DNA of 64,000 nt, taken from assembly GCA_004123355.1 (NCBI GenBank), contig SCHM01000006.1, positions 186,001 through 250,000 on the forward strand, in the 5' to 3' direction. How positions within the stretch are numbered: the first letter of the stretch is position 1; each line of letters begins with the position of its first letter. This stretch comes from Amphirosellinia nigrospora. Lineage: Eukaryota > Ascomycota > Sordariomycetes > Xylariales > Xylariaceae. Of this stretch, positions 1 through 13,545 are shown one piece after another. Made by a program: the position numbers and the translations under genes. Under the pieces are notes generated by a model. That model was given only the letters and a program-made list of their open reading frames with translations. It had not been told where the DNA came from and made no database searches.

Positions 1-3000
1 TAGCATTTACAGCACAATACTTGGATACTGAAAAGAGAGAACTGATGAACAGACTAGCGTTAAAATAGTAGGTAGGATTCCAACCTATACGTATTCTCGG
101 TATCTGTCCGCTTAGTACCTCCATATCTAGTATAGTTGGGGGAGGGGCTCTTAAGCCTAACCTTGAAATTAGGTTTCTACAGTAGAAACAGAACGGCTTC
201 AAGCCGCCATTCTTTGAGTCGCCGGTGCGGTTTCCAGTCCCAATTTCACTAATCACACTAAGTGGATACGATACAGTCCGAAGTTAGGACGGAGTAACGG
301 AGTACAAGACACTATTGTTCATGACTTCATAAAGCTCCAAGGTCTAAAAGAGACATCACAAACATATACATTTTACGTGGCTTGATAGTCTTGGTCTACG
401 CCAAAAATAGCTTATGGAACTGAATGCATTCTATGCTCTGACTATTCTCAATCGCTTGATGAACGCAAGTAGTCAGCCAACTCATTCTTCGATTAGACGC
501 TGAGGGCCCAAGGGTTGACGACATCTACTACTGTGTTACATTAGCTGTCTAAGCCCTACGCTAGTCCTAATCTGCCTCAACTCCCGAGACAATGGGGTTT
601 CCGCGCCTACGTTATGGCCCGCATCTTCGGGTCTTGACTCCCCTGAATACTTGTAGACTCTCCTCACTCACAAGTATAATTACGAGCCGTCGGAGATGCT
701 ACCGAAGCATTCGCCACGCGGAGGGCAAGTTCTTACGTGTTTTATCCAGTAAGAGCATCGGCTTCTCAAGTTATTACTACATACTTAAATTAAAGCATGA
801 TTGACTGTTGGTAAGTCCGAGATTCTGAGACATGATTCTTGCGTAGGGCCGAATGACCTGTAACGTAGTACCAAGAAACAGCCGATTTGCCCAAGCTCGC
901 ACCGAATGGGCTCGAAAAGCCCTCTTCTCATAGGTTAAACGGTACGGCCCACCCACGATTGTACAAGGCTTATCCTATGTCTTGGTGGTGATGTCGTGAA
1001 ACATATATACCTCATCAGTCGTCATTTGACGGCAGCTCCCGTGAGAAACCGGAAGAGGCAATTGCCACGATGATGGTAAATTAGGATATGCACGCATAGG
1101 CGAACCGTGTGCTCGTCTTATCATTCCCAGGGGTAAACAGAAAAGCCACCCCTTACCAACCGGGAGTTGCTCGAAACAGGAAACCATGCTCCCTCAAACC
1201 CATTGCCGAACATGATATGTAAACCAGGCATTTTCTGGAATTTACGCAAACTACACTGCATACCGGCATCGGCCTTACGGATCCTTGATTTTGATGACGA
1301 CCTGGGGCACGGGAAACTCCGTTCACTGCCACCTCCCTCGTTAGGCATTGAATTCTGGCTTAATAGATTAAATCCCCAGCATATGATATACATGACACGT
1401 CTATAAACGGAGCCGCTGATTGTTTTTCTCCGGCATCAAAGAGTTGGCCTAGACTCGCAGCAACGGGCGCGATTCCCACCTACCCTGGTCTAGTCCATGC
1501 GACGGGCGACAACTCACTTGAGTCAGTTTCGAATTTCCCAGACGGGTTTCTTTTGAGGCTGCTGTTAGTAGGTACACCGGTCTCGCTCTTGATGTAAACT
1601 TTTAGCCCTGCATAAAAAAGCGCGTGGTGCCCCGGGCCTTGCATATAAAACTTACGATGCGACTGTGATGGGTGTCCATCACTTCAGCATCAACTACTAA
1701 ATTTAGGCTAGCGCGGGATTACACCAGCCTTACACATAGGGCTTATAGGGCTCGCCTGGACGTTGGGCGACTTCGATAGGCTTTAACCAAAGCCTTGGAA
1801 GTAAGTAGTATACCTGGATTCCCGGCGAGCTAGCACGTCACCGCGCCCGTCCCGTCCTGCTCGCCTAATCTACTACAAATCGGCACATTTAAACGTTCTT
1901 ACTGTACTTGTATACACGCTCTCTTTTTAACTGGGCCATTTAATGTGCCACCTATATACTTAGACTTGCCCTGCAGGTTGAAGCCAGATTTATCGCCTGG
2001 AAACTTTTGCCGCAGATCCACGCCGAGGCGTGCACCAGGCGACGCAATCTCTATCACACGACGCCTCATCAAAAGGGAGGTGTCAAACGGGCTTGCATGG
2101 CGATGCATCAGCCATGGTGGCCAGGCTGCTCAGTTGTCCGTCGGATGCACCATTGGACCAGATGATCATAATCACAAAGAATATAGGCACTATCTGTACT
2201 GCTAATGACTTGGCGTGCAACAATAACCGGAATGGCTAGCTGCACCATGACCTTACAAGGCTGAACGCCCGTCGGAGCACGTCGTATTATCCCGTCCAGC
2301 GTCTGCCGCCTGCAGGGGACCGCCCTATGAGGTTTTGGAGACGACGAATACCAGTTAACCAACTCCAGGCTTATACGTCACCCACTGTTTACTGTATCCT
2401 GTCCCAGAATGATACGTGTTGTTGCCACTGTATATCGAGGCTGTGCCCTCCAAAGACCAACAATGGTGCGAAAAAATACGTGTCTTGGCAATTATACAAG
2501 CGGCCTTGATGCTGCGAGATTGGTTTAGATCGGCTAACCAGAGATCCAGAGGCGATTTGCAACCCCTTTCTTGCTTTTTCGTCCTCGGCATGTCTGATGC
2601 CATGGCCAGGGTTCTGGTCCGGCATCACAGCATGAATGGTTAGCCACCACATTACAGACCGTCAAAGCGGTCTACGCTAGAAATATTCCTGACGTTGCGC
2701 CATGGCGTTGCTACACGACTAGTAAAATTAGCTCGATTTCGGTCATGTCCAATTGCGGCATCATATCAAAATGAAGCGGATTCGGTCGAGAAGATTATCA
2801 AAGGCTAGGTATTATCTTAATCGTCATGACTAGAGCCCATGAGAGCAATAACTATATGTTCATGTCGAATCTACTCCGCCCCTGGACATACACTATTTAA
2901 CCAGCTAGCCTTTTTAATGGACTTTCAGCCGCCTTAGAACAGCTGAAGAAGGCAACGCATCAGCTTTTGTCTAGGTCTTCACACAGTCCCACCTTGCGAC

Positions 3001-6000
3001 TATATCTCCGCAAAATTTACTTGGCGATCTCACTCTCAATATTCCAGATCTCCCTCAAGTGGTGTAAGCAATAAGCGCTTAGTTCAGCCCTTCATGGTCT
3101 CGTGACTTCGGCTGCCGGATCTGAAGCCCAAAAACACATGCCAATTAGTATCGTGACTAGTCGGTCTACGATTCGGTCATCTTTACCGATGGCCACTGAA
3201 GCGCCGATGCTTCTCGCCACTGGTACCCCCACCTTACTCCCGATAGCCAGTCAATTCACGAATATTGTCTGCTTGATCCGTGGGGTGGATCGCTCGGCGG
3301 GTTGTAGAGGAGCGCAGCCCTATCAACATATAGCCACAGTAAGAGACTTTTTTCTTCTAGAGATAGGCAGCGTTGCATTCATTACGTTAGCCGAGTATAT
3401 GCCACAAGATCTACCAGCATCATACCTAGTCATGCATCGAAATTTTTATTCAATTATACTTACACCCTCTATCTTTCAATAATTTGCAGAGTTTACCGTT
3501 AGAGGATTAGTGTAATTATCCATCGGGGTAAAACCTCCGAGTTTCGCAATTATCGCGCCTCTTTATTTAGTTATGAACAATTCGTTAACGGTAGTGTTCG
3601 GCCGAAATCCATTATTTCCGATTCATACTAATACCAAATTTGTCGGAGTGCAATATTTTAGACTACAAAACCGCCGACGGAGGATAGTAGTGGAGGATGA
3701 TAGTGCCTTGAAATCCGGGGTAATGAAGTGGCTGGCGCCTCGGAGATTTCACTTACGTCTTAGCCTGTAATAAGTCTTCGAGCTAAGTGTTACCACAGAC
3801 AACAAAATGTCTCCTTTCAGTGAAGCTGAGTAGTGTTTATTTCGATGATAAGAAATTTGATAGGATGTCATAGCCATCCGCCATAACCGGGCCCCCCATT
3901 CGTGTGAACAAGTTCTGATTTGGGCCTATGGGACATCTTCACCTGGAAGGACCAGCGAGTGTTATCCTTTTGCAACAAGCACTATCACAACCTGAGATTA
4001 GTAAGCTCCGCTCCGAAGCTTAGACCGCCGTATTATCAGGAACTTGCTCCCTTCACCGGAGTCTTACGCCATCCTAGTTTTAGTTCTACGGTGAGCTGGT
4101 CAACAATCCACGATGACTACCAAATACCGTACCTAACTTCAGCCAAAAACGCCACAAGCCCAGGCACTAAGCATGCCTGCGGCAAATCCCTTAGCCATTA
4201 ACATTTTAGTGTGCGATCAATCCAGTATTCCAGCCACGCTAAAAGGAGTCACTATCAGCCGCCGCACAGACGTCTAGTGTAGTTGGGAAATAGAGCTCGG
4301 ACAATGAGGTAAATCCGTTGTCCGACCTTTCATCATATGCGTTAATCAAGATCTGAGACTATTGATGTAAGTAAGACGAAAGAAAGTATTATCCTTTTAC
4401 TATGTATGTTACTACGTCTTAGAACAACTTGGTTCCGGCAGACATCTCTCCAAACGCTGTCGTGAGGATTACCAGCACTGATGTGTACTAAGATACGGCA
4501 AAGTGCCCAGCGCAGCTTGCTTTCGTACCATCTTCTCCAAAAAATCGGCAGTTCCTTCCTCCTCGAGTATAGCCATTAACATTCCATTTCTTGTCATAGA
4601 GTTAAGGTGAACGAACACCCACGACGAACAGAGCTCGAAGGCCCACAAAGTTGAGGGGCAGTGGAGTCCAAGTCAAGGTAAACCATACTTACTTCGGAAG
4701 TAGGGAATCACCAGACAACGTACGTACTCTTGGTTCACCTCTGGGAGCTTCCAGGTATGGCCAGGGACCCGACTTATTGGTAAGACGGGTCAAATGTTGT
4801 CAGTTGTTTGCGAACATGCGCTGTTTCCAAATACCTATCTCGTTTACATACGATTTAATACGATCTACGAGCCCGCCTTCGTATAGCTCTTGACGGCGCC
4901 TGTTAGACGAATTCGGGGAACCGCGATAGATAGCCTATCTAGCTGATAGGGTTGCTAGCTTCACCTAGCCCTTCATTCCAATGTGCCTACTAGTTGGGTA
5001 ATGTGTAAGTGCAAGGCTTCCACTATGGTGTGTCATCATGGGCTATAGTCAGGGGGCACCCTACATATTATTATCCCTCATCTCTACCCGCTAACTCGCC
5101 TTCCTACGCCAAGCACTCCTTGACTTACAAACGCGTTTCGCTGGGCGCCAGATGCTAGACAGATATGCTGCCGGGGCTCTCCCAAACTCCGGCCGATATC
5201 CCATGACCAAAACCCGACGCATGTGTGTTGCTGACACCTTTAATTTACTTACCTATCTCACCTCAGCCCTAGATAAATCTGCTTCGCGCCTAGAATGCTT
5301 GGTATACCTAGTAGTCGGTTTAGGTAAGTAATGATGAGGCGGGTTTGGCATTATTCAGCAACAGCCTCATCGTATCCGCTTGCGGTACTCTAATCTTCGT
5401 CTCACGGACTTGAAAAATCTGACTACGATTGAAATGGAGTAATCATGCCGAGGCGAAAAACCTGCTCCGCGCCAAGGAACCGGCCCGGCTCTCTGCGAAA
5501 GTCCGGTAGACACCGATACCGATCAGGTGACCATGGCTCCGGCGTCTGAATGCGTAACATGCCAATTGAGTTGTTATAGGTGAAGTTGCCATAGGTGATA
5601 CGGTCATCTTGGTCCTTTTCTTTTATTAGTAAGATTGGGTGAGTAGAATCGTAGATGAGCTTTGGGGGAGTTTGGGTTTGAGGCTCCCCACGTTATGCGG
5701 CGTCATCTGTGAGGGCCGGTCAAGCAAACTCGATGCAAATTACATTTGGAACTTCCACGCTACTTGTCTCAGCACAAGAATCGGAGAATGCCTATATCGA
5801 ATTATCATTACCAAGCAAAAAATGGTTCTCTGTTATAAAATTTGTTTCAAATGGGGCAGTGTTAAAGCCAGGGGCAATGTGCGGATGATTGCTTGTGCCG
5901 AGACTTGGGCTCCCTCGCCTTCTCTCCCCTTAAAGGTGTCGGACTTTTAATGACTCGTAGATGTTGGATATAAGATCAAGTCGGCGAAAAGCTAACCTCT

Positions 6001-9000
6001 GGTATAATTCCTGTATTAAAGTGCAATTTCTCTTTTAGGCCATTACGAAACATGTTGTAGAATATATTATACATGTACTTAAATGAAGCAGCATCGCCTA
6101 TACGCATATGATGATAACTATCCGGTGCTTCTATACCAATAATCTCTATACAACAATATAATATTGCGAGACTATGAAATAGAGAATTGTGTGTATATGC
6201 ACTAGTCTACTGGAGTAGTCGCAAAGGTGCTTTAGGAGTCTTCGCGCAATATCAAGCTTCCCGAACACACATAAAGTTTAATGCTGGTAGAGGAACGTTC
6301 TAATACAGAGTAAGTAAAGGCCCGTCTTGGGTAGGAGCCAGTTGTAATGGTGTGAAGCTCGACTAAGTGATTGGTTACTGTTACGGTTCTGACCGTTGGC
6401 ATAGACATGACAGTGGATGTTAAGACACTGCCTACCTTGACGACTTTCTATTGTTGGCAACATCTAGGAATAGTGCCGCGGGCCTTCTCCATGATAGCGA
6501 AGTTGTTTCGATGATTTCCTATAGTGTGCGAGTGTTTGTCATGTGCACCACTAAAGTATGCCATTGCTACTGGTTCGGTTGTTGGCGTAGCATGACTTAC
6601 AATGAGTCATCTAAGCCTAATTCTTCGGTAAGCCACACTATCCTAATTCTCGAAATATCCATGTTCACTGAGTTGGATCTAATTTGAAGTAGCTCTAGGT
6701 TTGATGCCAGTCATTACGGCGGTCCCGGTATTAAGCTGTTAATAATACATATGGAATTGTACACTTGCGAACTCGCGAACCAAGGATAAATTATACTGAC
6801 TCTGTGTTCTCGCCCACTGGTGAGTGTAACATGGAGCTAACTTGATACTGACAATTATGACTCCACATAGCCGACGAATCTCGGTCCCGAGCTGTGTGAC
6901 TCAACTGAAATGGATAGGGCGTGCGGGTAGTTTTAATTTCTCGGCCCGGAGCGCAATGGATCGAAGATTGAAGCCTAACGGATGATTTCCGAGTGCTGGT
7001 GTAGTCCGGGGGGTCAAGAACACGTGGGCGAAGCAGGTATCTTTACCTGACTTATATTTCTTTTAAAATACTACTCTTGAACTTTTGCAGGGTTGTAGGG
7101 TGTTTGTGTAGCGTCGATGTCAGTAGGAGACCCATGCTATTAACGATACCACTGGGGTTCTCAGGAATATCCTCGAAATAGAATGACAAGTTGATAATGT
7201 ACCAGGGCAGGGTAAATCCGGGAGCTACAATGCTTGCGTAACTTCCCTATAAGGGTTTGGCTCGAGTGTGGGCCTACTTAGCCATCGAATATCACGCCAA
7301 GCATGGGCGTAGAGGTTTCCGAGTTAAATTGTAGCCCGAAATATGCTATTGTCGGGAAGGAAAGGGAAGTACATTTTAGGCAACCCCCTCAGTGAATCGT
7401 AGATCGCTACAAAGTTCCCTAGTCGAAAGGACGGCCCGTGGTTCCATAAGGCTGGTAGAGATCAGAGAGGCTATTGGTTTGTTTTCGAGTAGAGTGGCAT
7501 GCTTTCAAAGTGACCCCGAGTCTTGAGCAGACTGGGTCACTACGACTTAGGCAATCAATTCTCCAAATATCACCACGTTTCAAGGCGGATTCTATTTACC
7601 ATGTACTGCCCGCGAGTCTCCGGCTTAGGTCACACCTTGTAGCTATGCCTTGTATTGCAAACATACTCCCACTAGAAGATAATCTGGCCTAAGCCTTATA
7701 GAACACCTACAAGGGCCTAACGTTCCACCAAACCTGTGAATGGATGGGTTTACGAGTATAGATGGGTTCGGTATCAAGAGAATTTGTAAGCATAAGATCT
7801 GGACAAGGAATAGCGATGTTCTAGAAGTTTCTGTTGAGGCTTGGTTAATGCGATAGTCCGCTTAGTCAGGCTTTGAGGAATTCAAGATGCGATGGATCTT
7901 CACAGGGCTGGGGTGCTGATTATGTATAATGACATGCCTGGTCTTGGCTTGCATATAATTCTAACTCTGATGTTGTGAAAACTGCTTGAGGTGTAGGACC
8001 TGCATAAAACAAAATCTAGAAATCGGCATTAAACCAGGTGACACACAGGCGGTATCGTCGGAGGTAGAAGAGTCGCCTCAAATTGGTACTATGTAATCTT
8101 CAAAAACTAACATGTTGATTAAGTTAACTAATAGCATCAATGTATATGAGAGTTAGCTAATGAATAATATCAGATCCTCCCAAGTGAAAATCGAGCCGAT
8201 ACCTGGCATATACTTCTCGATCAGAGCGAACAGAGCCCAACATGAAGTGGGTTAAATAACATGACTAGCAAACCCTATGTGTTCCACCTCATAGTCAAAG
8301 ATTATAAGAATTGCACGTGGCCAGGTTAGTGTTCCTACCCCGTACATTCGCCAATAATAAGGTTCTGAGCGTCTGGTCAGGGGTTAAAGAGAGACCCGCT
8401 TCCCGTCAGCCAAACCACTCTCGGCCCGTAACCTTAGACTGGGGTTCCTGACCCCAGACTCCTCAACTCGACGTGAGACGCCAAAATACGGCTGGAATAT
8501 GGTCGGCTTGCTAACAAGGGTAAGACTTATGATGCGCGGGCTTGCTAGTATAGATATGGCATGATCTACGCTAAAAAGTGACGTGCCGCTAAGCGAGCTT
8601 TTGAAGGTAGTGTAAGGAGTTTGAAGAACGGGGTTCTCGCCTTTTGCACCTCGCCGGATCAATCGGATGACAAAGTTATGCGTAATATGATTTAATCTCT
8701 ATAACGTTGATACCTACTTCCAGATGGTAACCTTCTTGAGTACCAGCCAACTTCCCGATACGGAACACGAAATCGGAGGGAATCCCACGACCGTCACATA
8801 GTTTTCGGCCTACCCAATACACCATGTCTGGCGACCGATCATTATAGCAAACCAGTTTGCTGTCACTCGAGGCGGTGCTCTGCCCGACGTCTCTATTGAA
8901 TGCTTCGCTGATCCTCCTGACCTGATTTGAGTTTCACCCAATATGCTAGATGGCGTCAGTGGATTGGGTGATGATTTCTAGAGTGATAACTGCTGATATA

Positions 9001-9143
9001 TCTTCCAGTTTGGTTGCTGATAGCTGCTGGCTGCTGATATGGTGCAACCAGTGCTATTTGTACTGAGTTGTCACACGTGCTGAAAGGCTGGTGCTGGAAT
9101 CCAAGACATAGAAACTACCAAACGTGTGTATAGTTGTCATGGA
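1..9143. other. Long stretch without recognisable genes
   Basis: No reading frame here looks like a conserved protein. The longest open frame is about 126 codons (3102-3482), has no recognisable motif and has composition no different from the other frames. Base composition is balanced, unlike the RIP-affected block after 20.7 kb, and I saw no long internal repeats, tRNA or rRNA. It may be old, neutrally decayed intergenic DNA. Confidence 0.5.
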
Positions 9144-9244
9144 ACAGAACTGCACACTATACCACAACACTACAAAAGTAGAACGTTGTCAAGTCGAGCA
9201 CTTGGCTGCCTGCAGTTGACTATACGTGTACTGGACTTGTGACA
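9144..9244 (+). repeat. Dispersed repeat, left segment (matches 48002-48102)
   Basis: This 101 bp segment matches 48002-48102 at about 90%. Most of the differences are G/C here and A/T in the 48 kb copy (for example CGAG here against TAAG there, CTGCC against CTGTC), the direction RIP would give. In the 48 kb copy the match is followed about 180 bp later by a segment resembling 13400-13545, so this piece is probably one end of a transposable element whose other end lies at 13.4 kb. The family is not recognised. Confidence 0.75.
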
Positions 9245-11425
9245 ATAGTTATAGCAGTGTGGCTCTGCACAATGGTCTAGCTCTCTACCTACCCCTGTAT
9301 TGGTGATTCACCGAGACAGGCACACAAAGTCGAGCAAACGCGAGGCTGTTCAGACATATAGAGTCAGGATTTCCCATCTATAGCAGCAGGGGGTTACTTG
9401 TTCATGCCCCTCTTGACACCTTAGAAGATTATTTCAATTTGATTCTAAGTCCTTAACCCCCCGAAATCTTGTCATAAATCCTAATTCAAATTTGATACTC
9501 GTCCTGCTTTTCGATGCTTTTCGATACCTTAAGATAATTCTGGAGTTTCGTACCCTGTTCAGTACCCTGTTGTAGAATCTATCTAAGGAGCGAAGAATAT
9601 GAAAGGTATAGCATATGTACTAATGAATGGTGTCTTAAACCCGCGGCTATGTCCTTTCAGTATTATGTATAGGCACTGTAGCCATTTCCTCCAACCCCTT
9701 AACTATCCACAACTACACTTAATACAACCACATTTGCTCACTCAAGCATAATAGTACCTGATTCTTTTTTTGTTTATAGGGATATCAACTACTAAATTAA
9801 TAACGCTTGGAGGGAGAGATTCTCTGAAGCTTTATTGGAATTTAATACTTGCCTGAGTTTTCCCATCGTTGCCACAAAAATTTTCTGTTATCTCTGACGT
9901 CCACGGAGGCAGTGAAAGCTATCTGCCGTTAGTATTTGAGATAACTTAGTCTCAGACCGCCGAAGACTTGAGAAGGAGAGCTATAGAATTAACGCAAGAA
10001 AAGCGCAGGTGAAGTTCGGACGGCAGTGGCTCTGTACTTTTCCTAGACTTATAACATTGGACGATAACTCATAACCATATTGGTACTGAAGAAGGACGTA
10101 ACTGCAGATCTACCATTTGGATGATAATAACCATCAGATGTTTGACGAAACGGGTCAGCCAAGCGTACAGATAACGAAGTACTAATACGGTGGCCGTAGT
10201 TAGTTATTCGCAATTTTTTGTGTGGTCACGAGGGTTCTAGAAGCTTCTAGACACTCTCTTATGCTAAAAAGAAATATCAGGCTCTGAAGGTTGCAGAGAA
10301 AATAGTTCCGAGAATTGCTCACAAATGACTTGTCGTCGGTTTCAATGCTTGTTTTGCGTGGAAATCTAATCCCATCCGCAATTATTTTGACTTCTGCAGG
10401 ATTGTTCCTGTTGGCTTTGACTTGGATTATTAACCACTGTATGCGAATGCGAAAGGCCGGAGGCATGAAAATGGTAGACTGATTTTGTCTATAGCGAGAC
10501 TCTCCATATTAATATCTAGTAGCATTTTAAATCATAAAAACCTCAGTATTAATAAGGTATTAGAATGGACCGAAGATTGTGATTGAAGAAGTTTGGAAGT
10601 CGCTATTCTGTGCGGTGATTTCTACAAGCAGCTCAGTATAGAGGATTTTAGCTGCTTCGGGAACGATACAATATATAGGCTGAACTGCGCGTAACCTAAC
10701 CCACAAATAATTTGAAAGTTGAGGATAGGGTAACTAGAACTTGGTTCTCGCTTGAAATAGAAAGTGAATGTTCGGATGATGGCTCCTTCTTTATCCAAAG
10801 CTGGCGTTCCCTTCCTAGGGTCCTCTCTGGTTTGGCACCGAACAAGGATTCTATGGCAGCGAGTAGTCTCTCACAGTGAATCGTCACTTACTATAAAACC
10901 CGGCTTATATCGAGATAGAATGGGATTATCGATGACTATTGTAAGATGTCTACATAGTATTGGAATGCTGTGGGGTATTAAAATGTGATGCTTTCTGTAA
11001 GTTGTTCGCAAATGGTTGCTACTCTAACTGATATAATGCAGATGAAGTTCAGCTCGCACCTTTCCCCCAGGCATCGCGCGAAATATGATCTCAACAAATC
11101 GTAGCTATACGAAAAACTAAACATGCACTTAATAAAATTGAAACCCTTATAGCTTGTCAGACTGATCCCGAACCCCAAATGGATATCAAACCTCTCCCTC
11201 GCGTCTCCAACCCCTTATGGGGCTTTATTATCTAGCAGAAAGTGTGCAAGTGATAATTTCGGATGTCACCTGACGTACTTAGACTTCAATCGAAAGCTCT
11301 TGCCCGAATCTCGTACTTACGCAATTTAAGATGGCGCGCTAGCGCAGCATAGGTTTTGGGAGTATTGATATCATCGAGAAGCTTAAGAATTCTTATTTGC
11401 ATCTTGCGAGTATCAACCCTTGAGT
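9245..11425. other. Intergenic, nothing recognised
   Basis: Only short open frames without recognisable motifs (for example 10200-10466 minus). It lies between the two halves of the dispersed repeat, so it may be the decayed interior of a larger mobile element, but no transposase or reverse transcriptase motif was found. Confidence 0.4.
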
Positions 11426-12208
11426 CTAATTGTCGGGACTAAGGCCCCTCACATACTCCCTATCCCTCCGAAAACATCGCTGATTATTTCCACATCTCTT
11501 TGGTTGTTTTTGTTCTTCGTAAATCTTTCTCTCTCCACAGCACATGAGATCACGATCTCTTCTAGCTGTTCGCGACTGAGCCCCGAGCAAGATCTCTAGA
11601 CGAGCCTCGGCCTCCTGGTCTAACCCACGCATTGATGAACCCGAGAATACAAATTGCTGACCTATGGCTAGGGACCCGCAGGTATTGTTATTTAACTTCT
11701 TCTGCATGTCACTGTTGATGCTATACCGCCCAAGAATTCTACCGTTCTGCTCGAGCATGAACCCCTTCTCGCCATAAGGCTCCCAGCATAGATGACCTAG
11801 GCCGGTGAACGAGTCGTATTCCTTCTTCCAACGTTCGTGGCGACCCCACAGCGTCATATCTGCCTTGGTCGTCGTGAAGTCGTGGAGTCGTGCAGTCGCG
11901 ATCGGTTCACCCGAAGCATGACCTCGACGCGCCGTGAGCTCTGGTTTGTCGAGGAGGGGTAATGTGAGTACGAGGAGCGCGTCCAGCCGACCGGCGCCTT
12001 TGACGATCTGCATGTTATGTCCTTCCCGAAAGAAGAGAAGCTCGAACGTCCTTGGGAACGTCACCACTTCTTGCACTTGTGCCACTGGACCACCGTACCC
12101 AGGTACTTGGTTGAAATTTTGTTGCTGTGGCGGTGGTATCAAGGGAGGCGGATAAGCCCCGGGAAGATTCTGGGTTGAGTAATAACCTCCGGGCCCTTGT
12201 GGCTGCAT
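11426..12208 (-). CDS. Hypothetical protein with Pro/Gln-rich N-terminus, C-terminus probably frameshifted
   Basis: The frame codes for 260 residues. Residues 1-45 are rich in Pro, Gln, Gly and Tyr and probably disordered. Residues 46-210 look like a folded domain beginning FPRTFELLFFREG and containing a block near GEPIATARLHDF. I do not recognise the family with confidence; the pattern is reminiscent of fungal tubby/LURP-like domain proteins, which is only a guess. The last 50 or so residues are Arg/Cys-rich and unlike the rest. Near 11580 another frame gives a more protein-like end (beginning SREQLEEIVIS), so a one-base indel there is likely. The gene lies between the two dispersed-repeat pieces and has no conserved neighbours. 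Confidence 0.5.
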   Translation of the reverse strand: MQPQGPGGYYSTQNLPGAYPPPLIPPPQQQNFNQVPGYGGPVAQVQEVVTFPRTFELLFFREGHNMQIVKGAGRLDALLVLTLPLLDKPELTARRGHASGEPIATARLHDFTTTKADMTLWGRHERWKKEYDSFTGLGHLCWEPYGEKGFMLEQNGRILGRYSINSDMQKKLNNNTCGSLAIGQQFVFSGSSMRGLDQEAEARLEILLGAQSRTARRDRDLMCCGERKIYEEQKQPKRCGNNQRCFRRDREYVRGLSPDN

Positions 12209-13399
12209 ATTGGGCGAGAGAATTGTATTGAAGAAATGGAGGCTCTCTATGATATCTCGAGCGTAGTATTCATTCGCCCTCCGCGGTTGGGGTAGGCACC
12301 TGAAGTCACTTCTCTTCTACCAACTTCTAGGCTCTCATAACTGGTCATACGTGTTGATTTTATAGAGATCTGCGAAAGCCTGCACTTTCGTTTTGCCACG
12401 TTTAATTCGTGCCTCATGGTATCAAGAACTTGTACTTCATATCTGGGCCACGGATGGCCTAGTTCTTCCGCCCGGTTAGCAACGTATTAATTGTCTCTGG
12501 TAGTAGGGGTATCAAGATGTATGAAGTGCTCTATTGCTACCAGCTTGGAGTGTTAGGACCCTGGTTTCTTGGCCAGTCTTTTGTTCTATTATGGTAATTT
12601 ATACGCCGTATATGGGTCATCATCTTTGCAGATCAGACCCACAGAGATCAAGAGGCGCCCAGCAATAGTTTCACTCCCTTGGTCCCAGTACCAGAGACCT
12701 CATCCGCCCAACGCTTTTATTCCGATGCAGGATGTGGTTTATCAAAGCTTGTACCGGTTTGCCGTTGTTCAGCAATGTACTCGTGACTAGATGCGCGCTC
12801 CGATGTATTTCATTTTGCATATTTGTCACGGATTAAAAAGTAATACAGTACTGCATCACGACGCTACCCCAAGTAGAAGAATAGCCTTGACCCCTGCGGC
12901 AATAGTGATTAGTGCCCACAAGAATATAGGGCTGTAGCCATGCCCATAAGCAAATACGCGGGTCGACCAAGTATATAGAGCCTGGTAAATTTTCATTGCA
13001 GACATGGATAGTATACTGTTGCAGCCGAAAGTAGGCACACCCGTTATTCTCAGGAGTAGCCAGGTAGAATTCCCCGTTAGGAAAGTATATTTTAAATGCC
13101 TAAAGATAAGCAAAGCCACCCCCTTCACAGGCCACCCCAGCTATCCGCATTTCGTCCATATACCCTGCCTTCCCCAATCTACATTTTTTTAGTTAATTAT
13201 TTTCTATCATATGAGAAAATCGCGATTCTAAATATCGGGGTCCCTTGCAATGTATAGAATCAAGAGGCTAAAAGATAGCCGCTGTTTTCTGACAACGTGC
13301 GGGTGAAAGAAAGAATGGGAAAAGGCGACAAGTAGAATTTGAGTAACGCGTAACTTTTGAGTGTACTCGAGACCCTGACCACATCCCATACACTACCAG
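12209..13399. other. Intergenic, nothing recognised
   Basis: No conserved frame. Open frames at 12569-12790 (plus), 12856-13128 (minus) and 13004-13192 (plus) overlap or lack any recognisable motif. A 17 bp string at about 12271 (TTCATTCGCCCTCCGCG) recurs inside the repeat at about 13488. Confidence 0.4.
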
Positions 13400-13545
13400 G
13401 AATAGGGATTTAGAAATACTGATCAGATCAGACAAAGAGACTCTCTTTATATAGTCATATAGTCAGGTAGAGCCCACGGAGAAGGCTTCATTCGCCCTCC
13501 GCGCAACAACAGATGTCTACACCCTACCCCCACGAGGTCCCTGAC
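13400..13545 (+). repeat. Dispersed repeat, right segment (matches about 48275-48427)
   Basis: Roughly 75-80% similar to 48275-48427. Shared landmarks are AGAGACTCTCT, TATATAGTCA, TAGAGCCCACGGAG, CCTCCGCGCAACAA and CGAGGTCC, in the same order and spacing. At 48 kb this segment is joined to a match of 9144-9244. The two pieces here are 4.2 kb apart, so the 48 kb copy would be a short internally deleted version, or this locus an interrupted one. Confidence 0.65.

Noticed and set aside
3102-3482. 126-codon ORF, the longest in the first 9 kb
   Set aside because: No motif, no good start context and no intron signals; its length is within chance for this composition.
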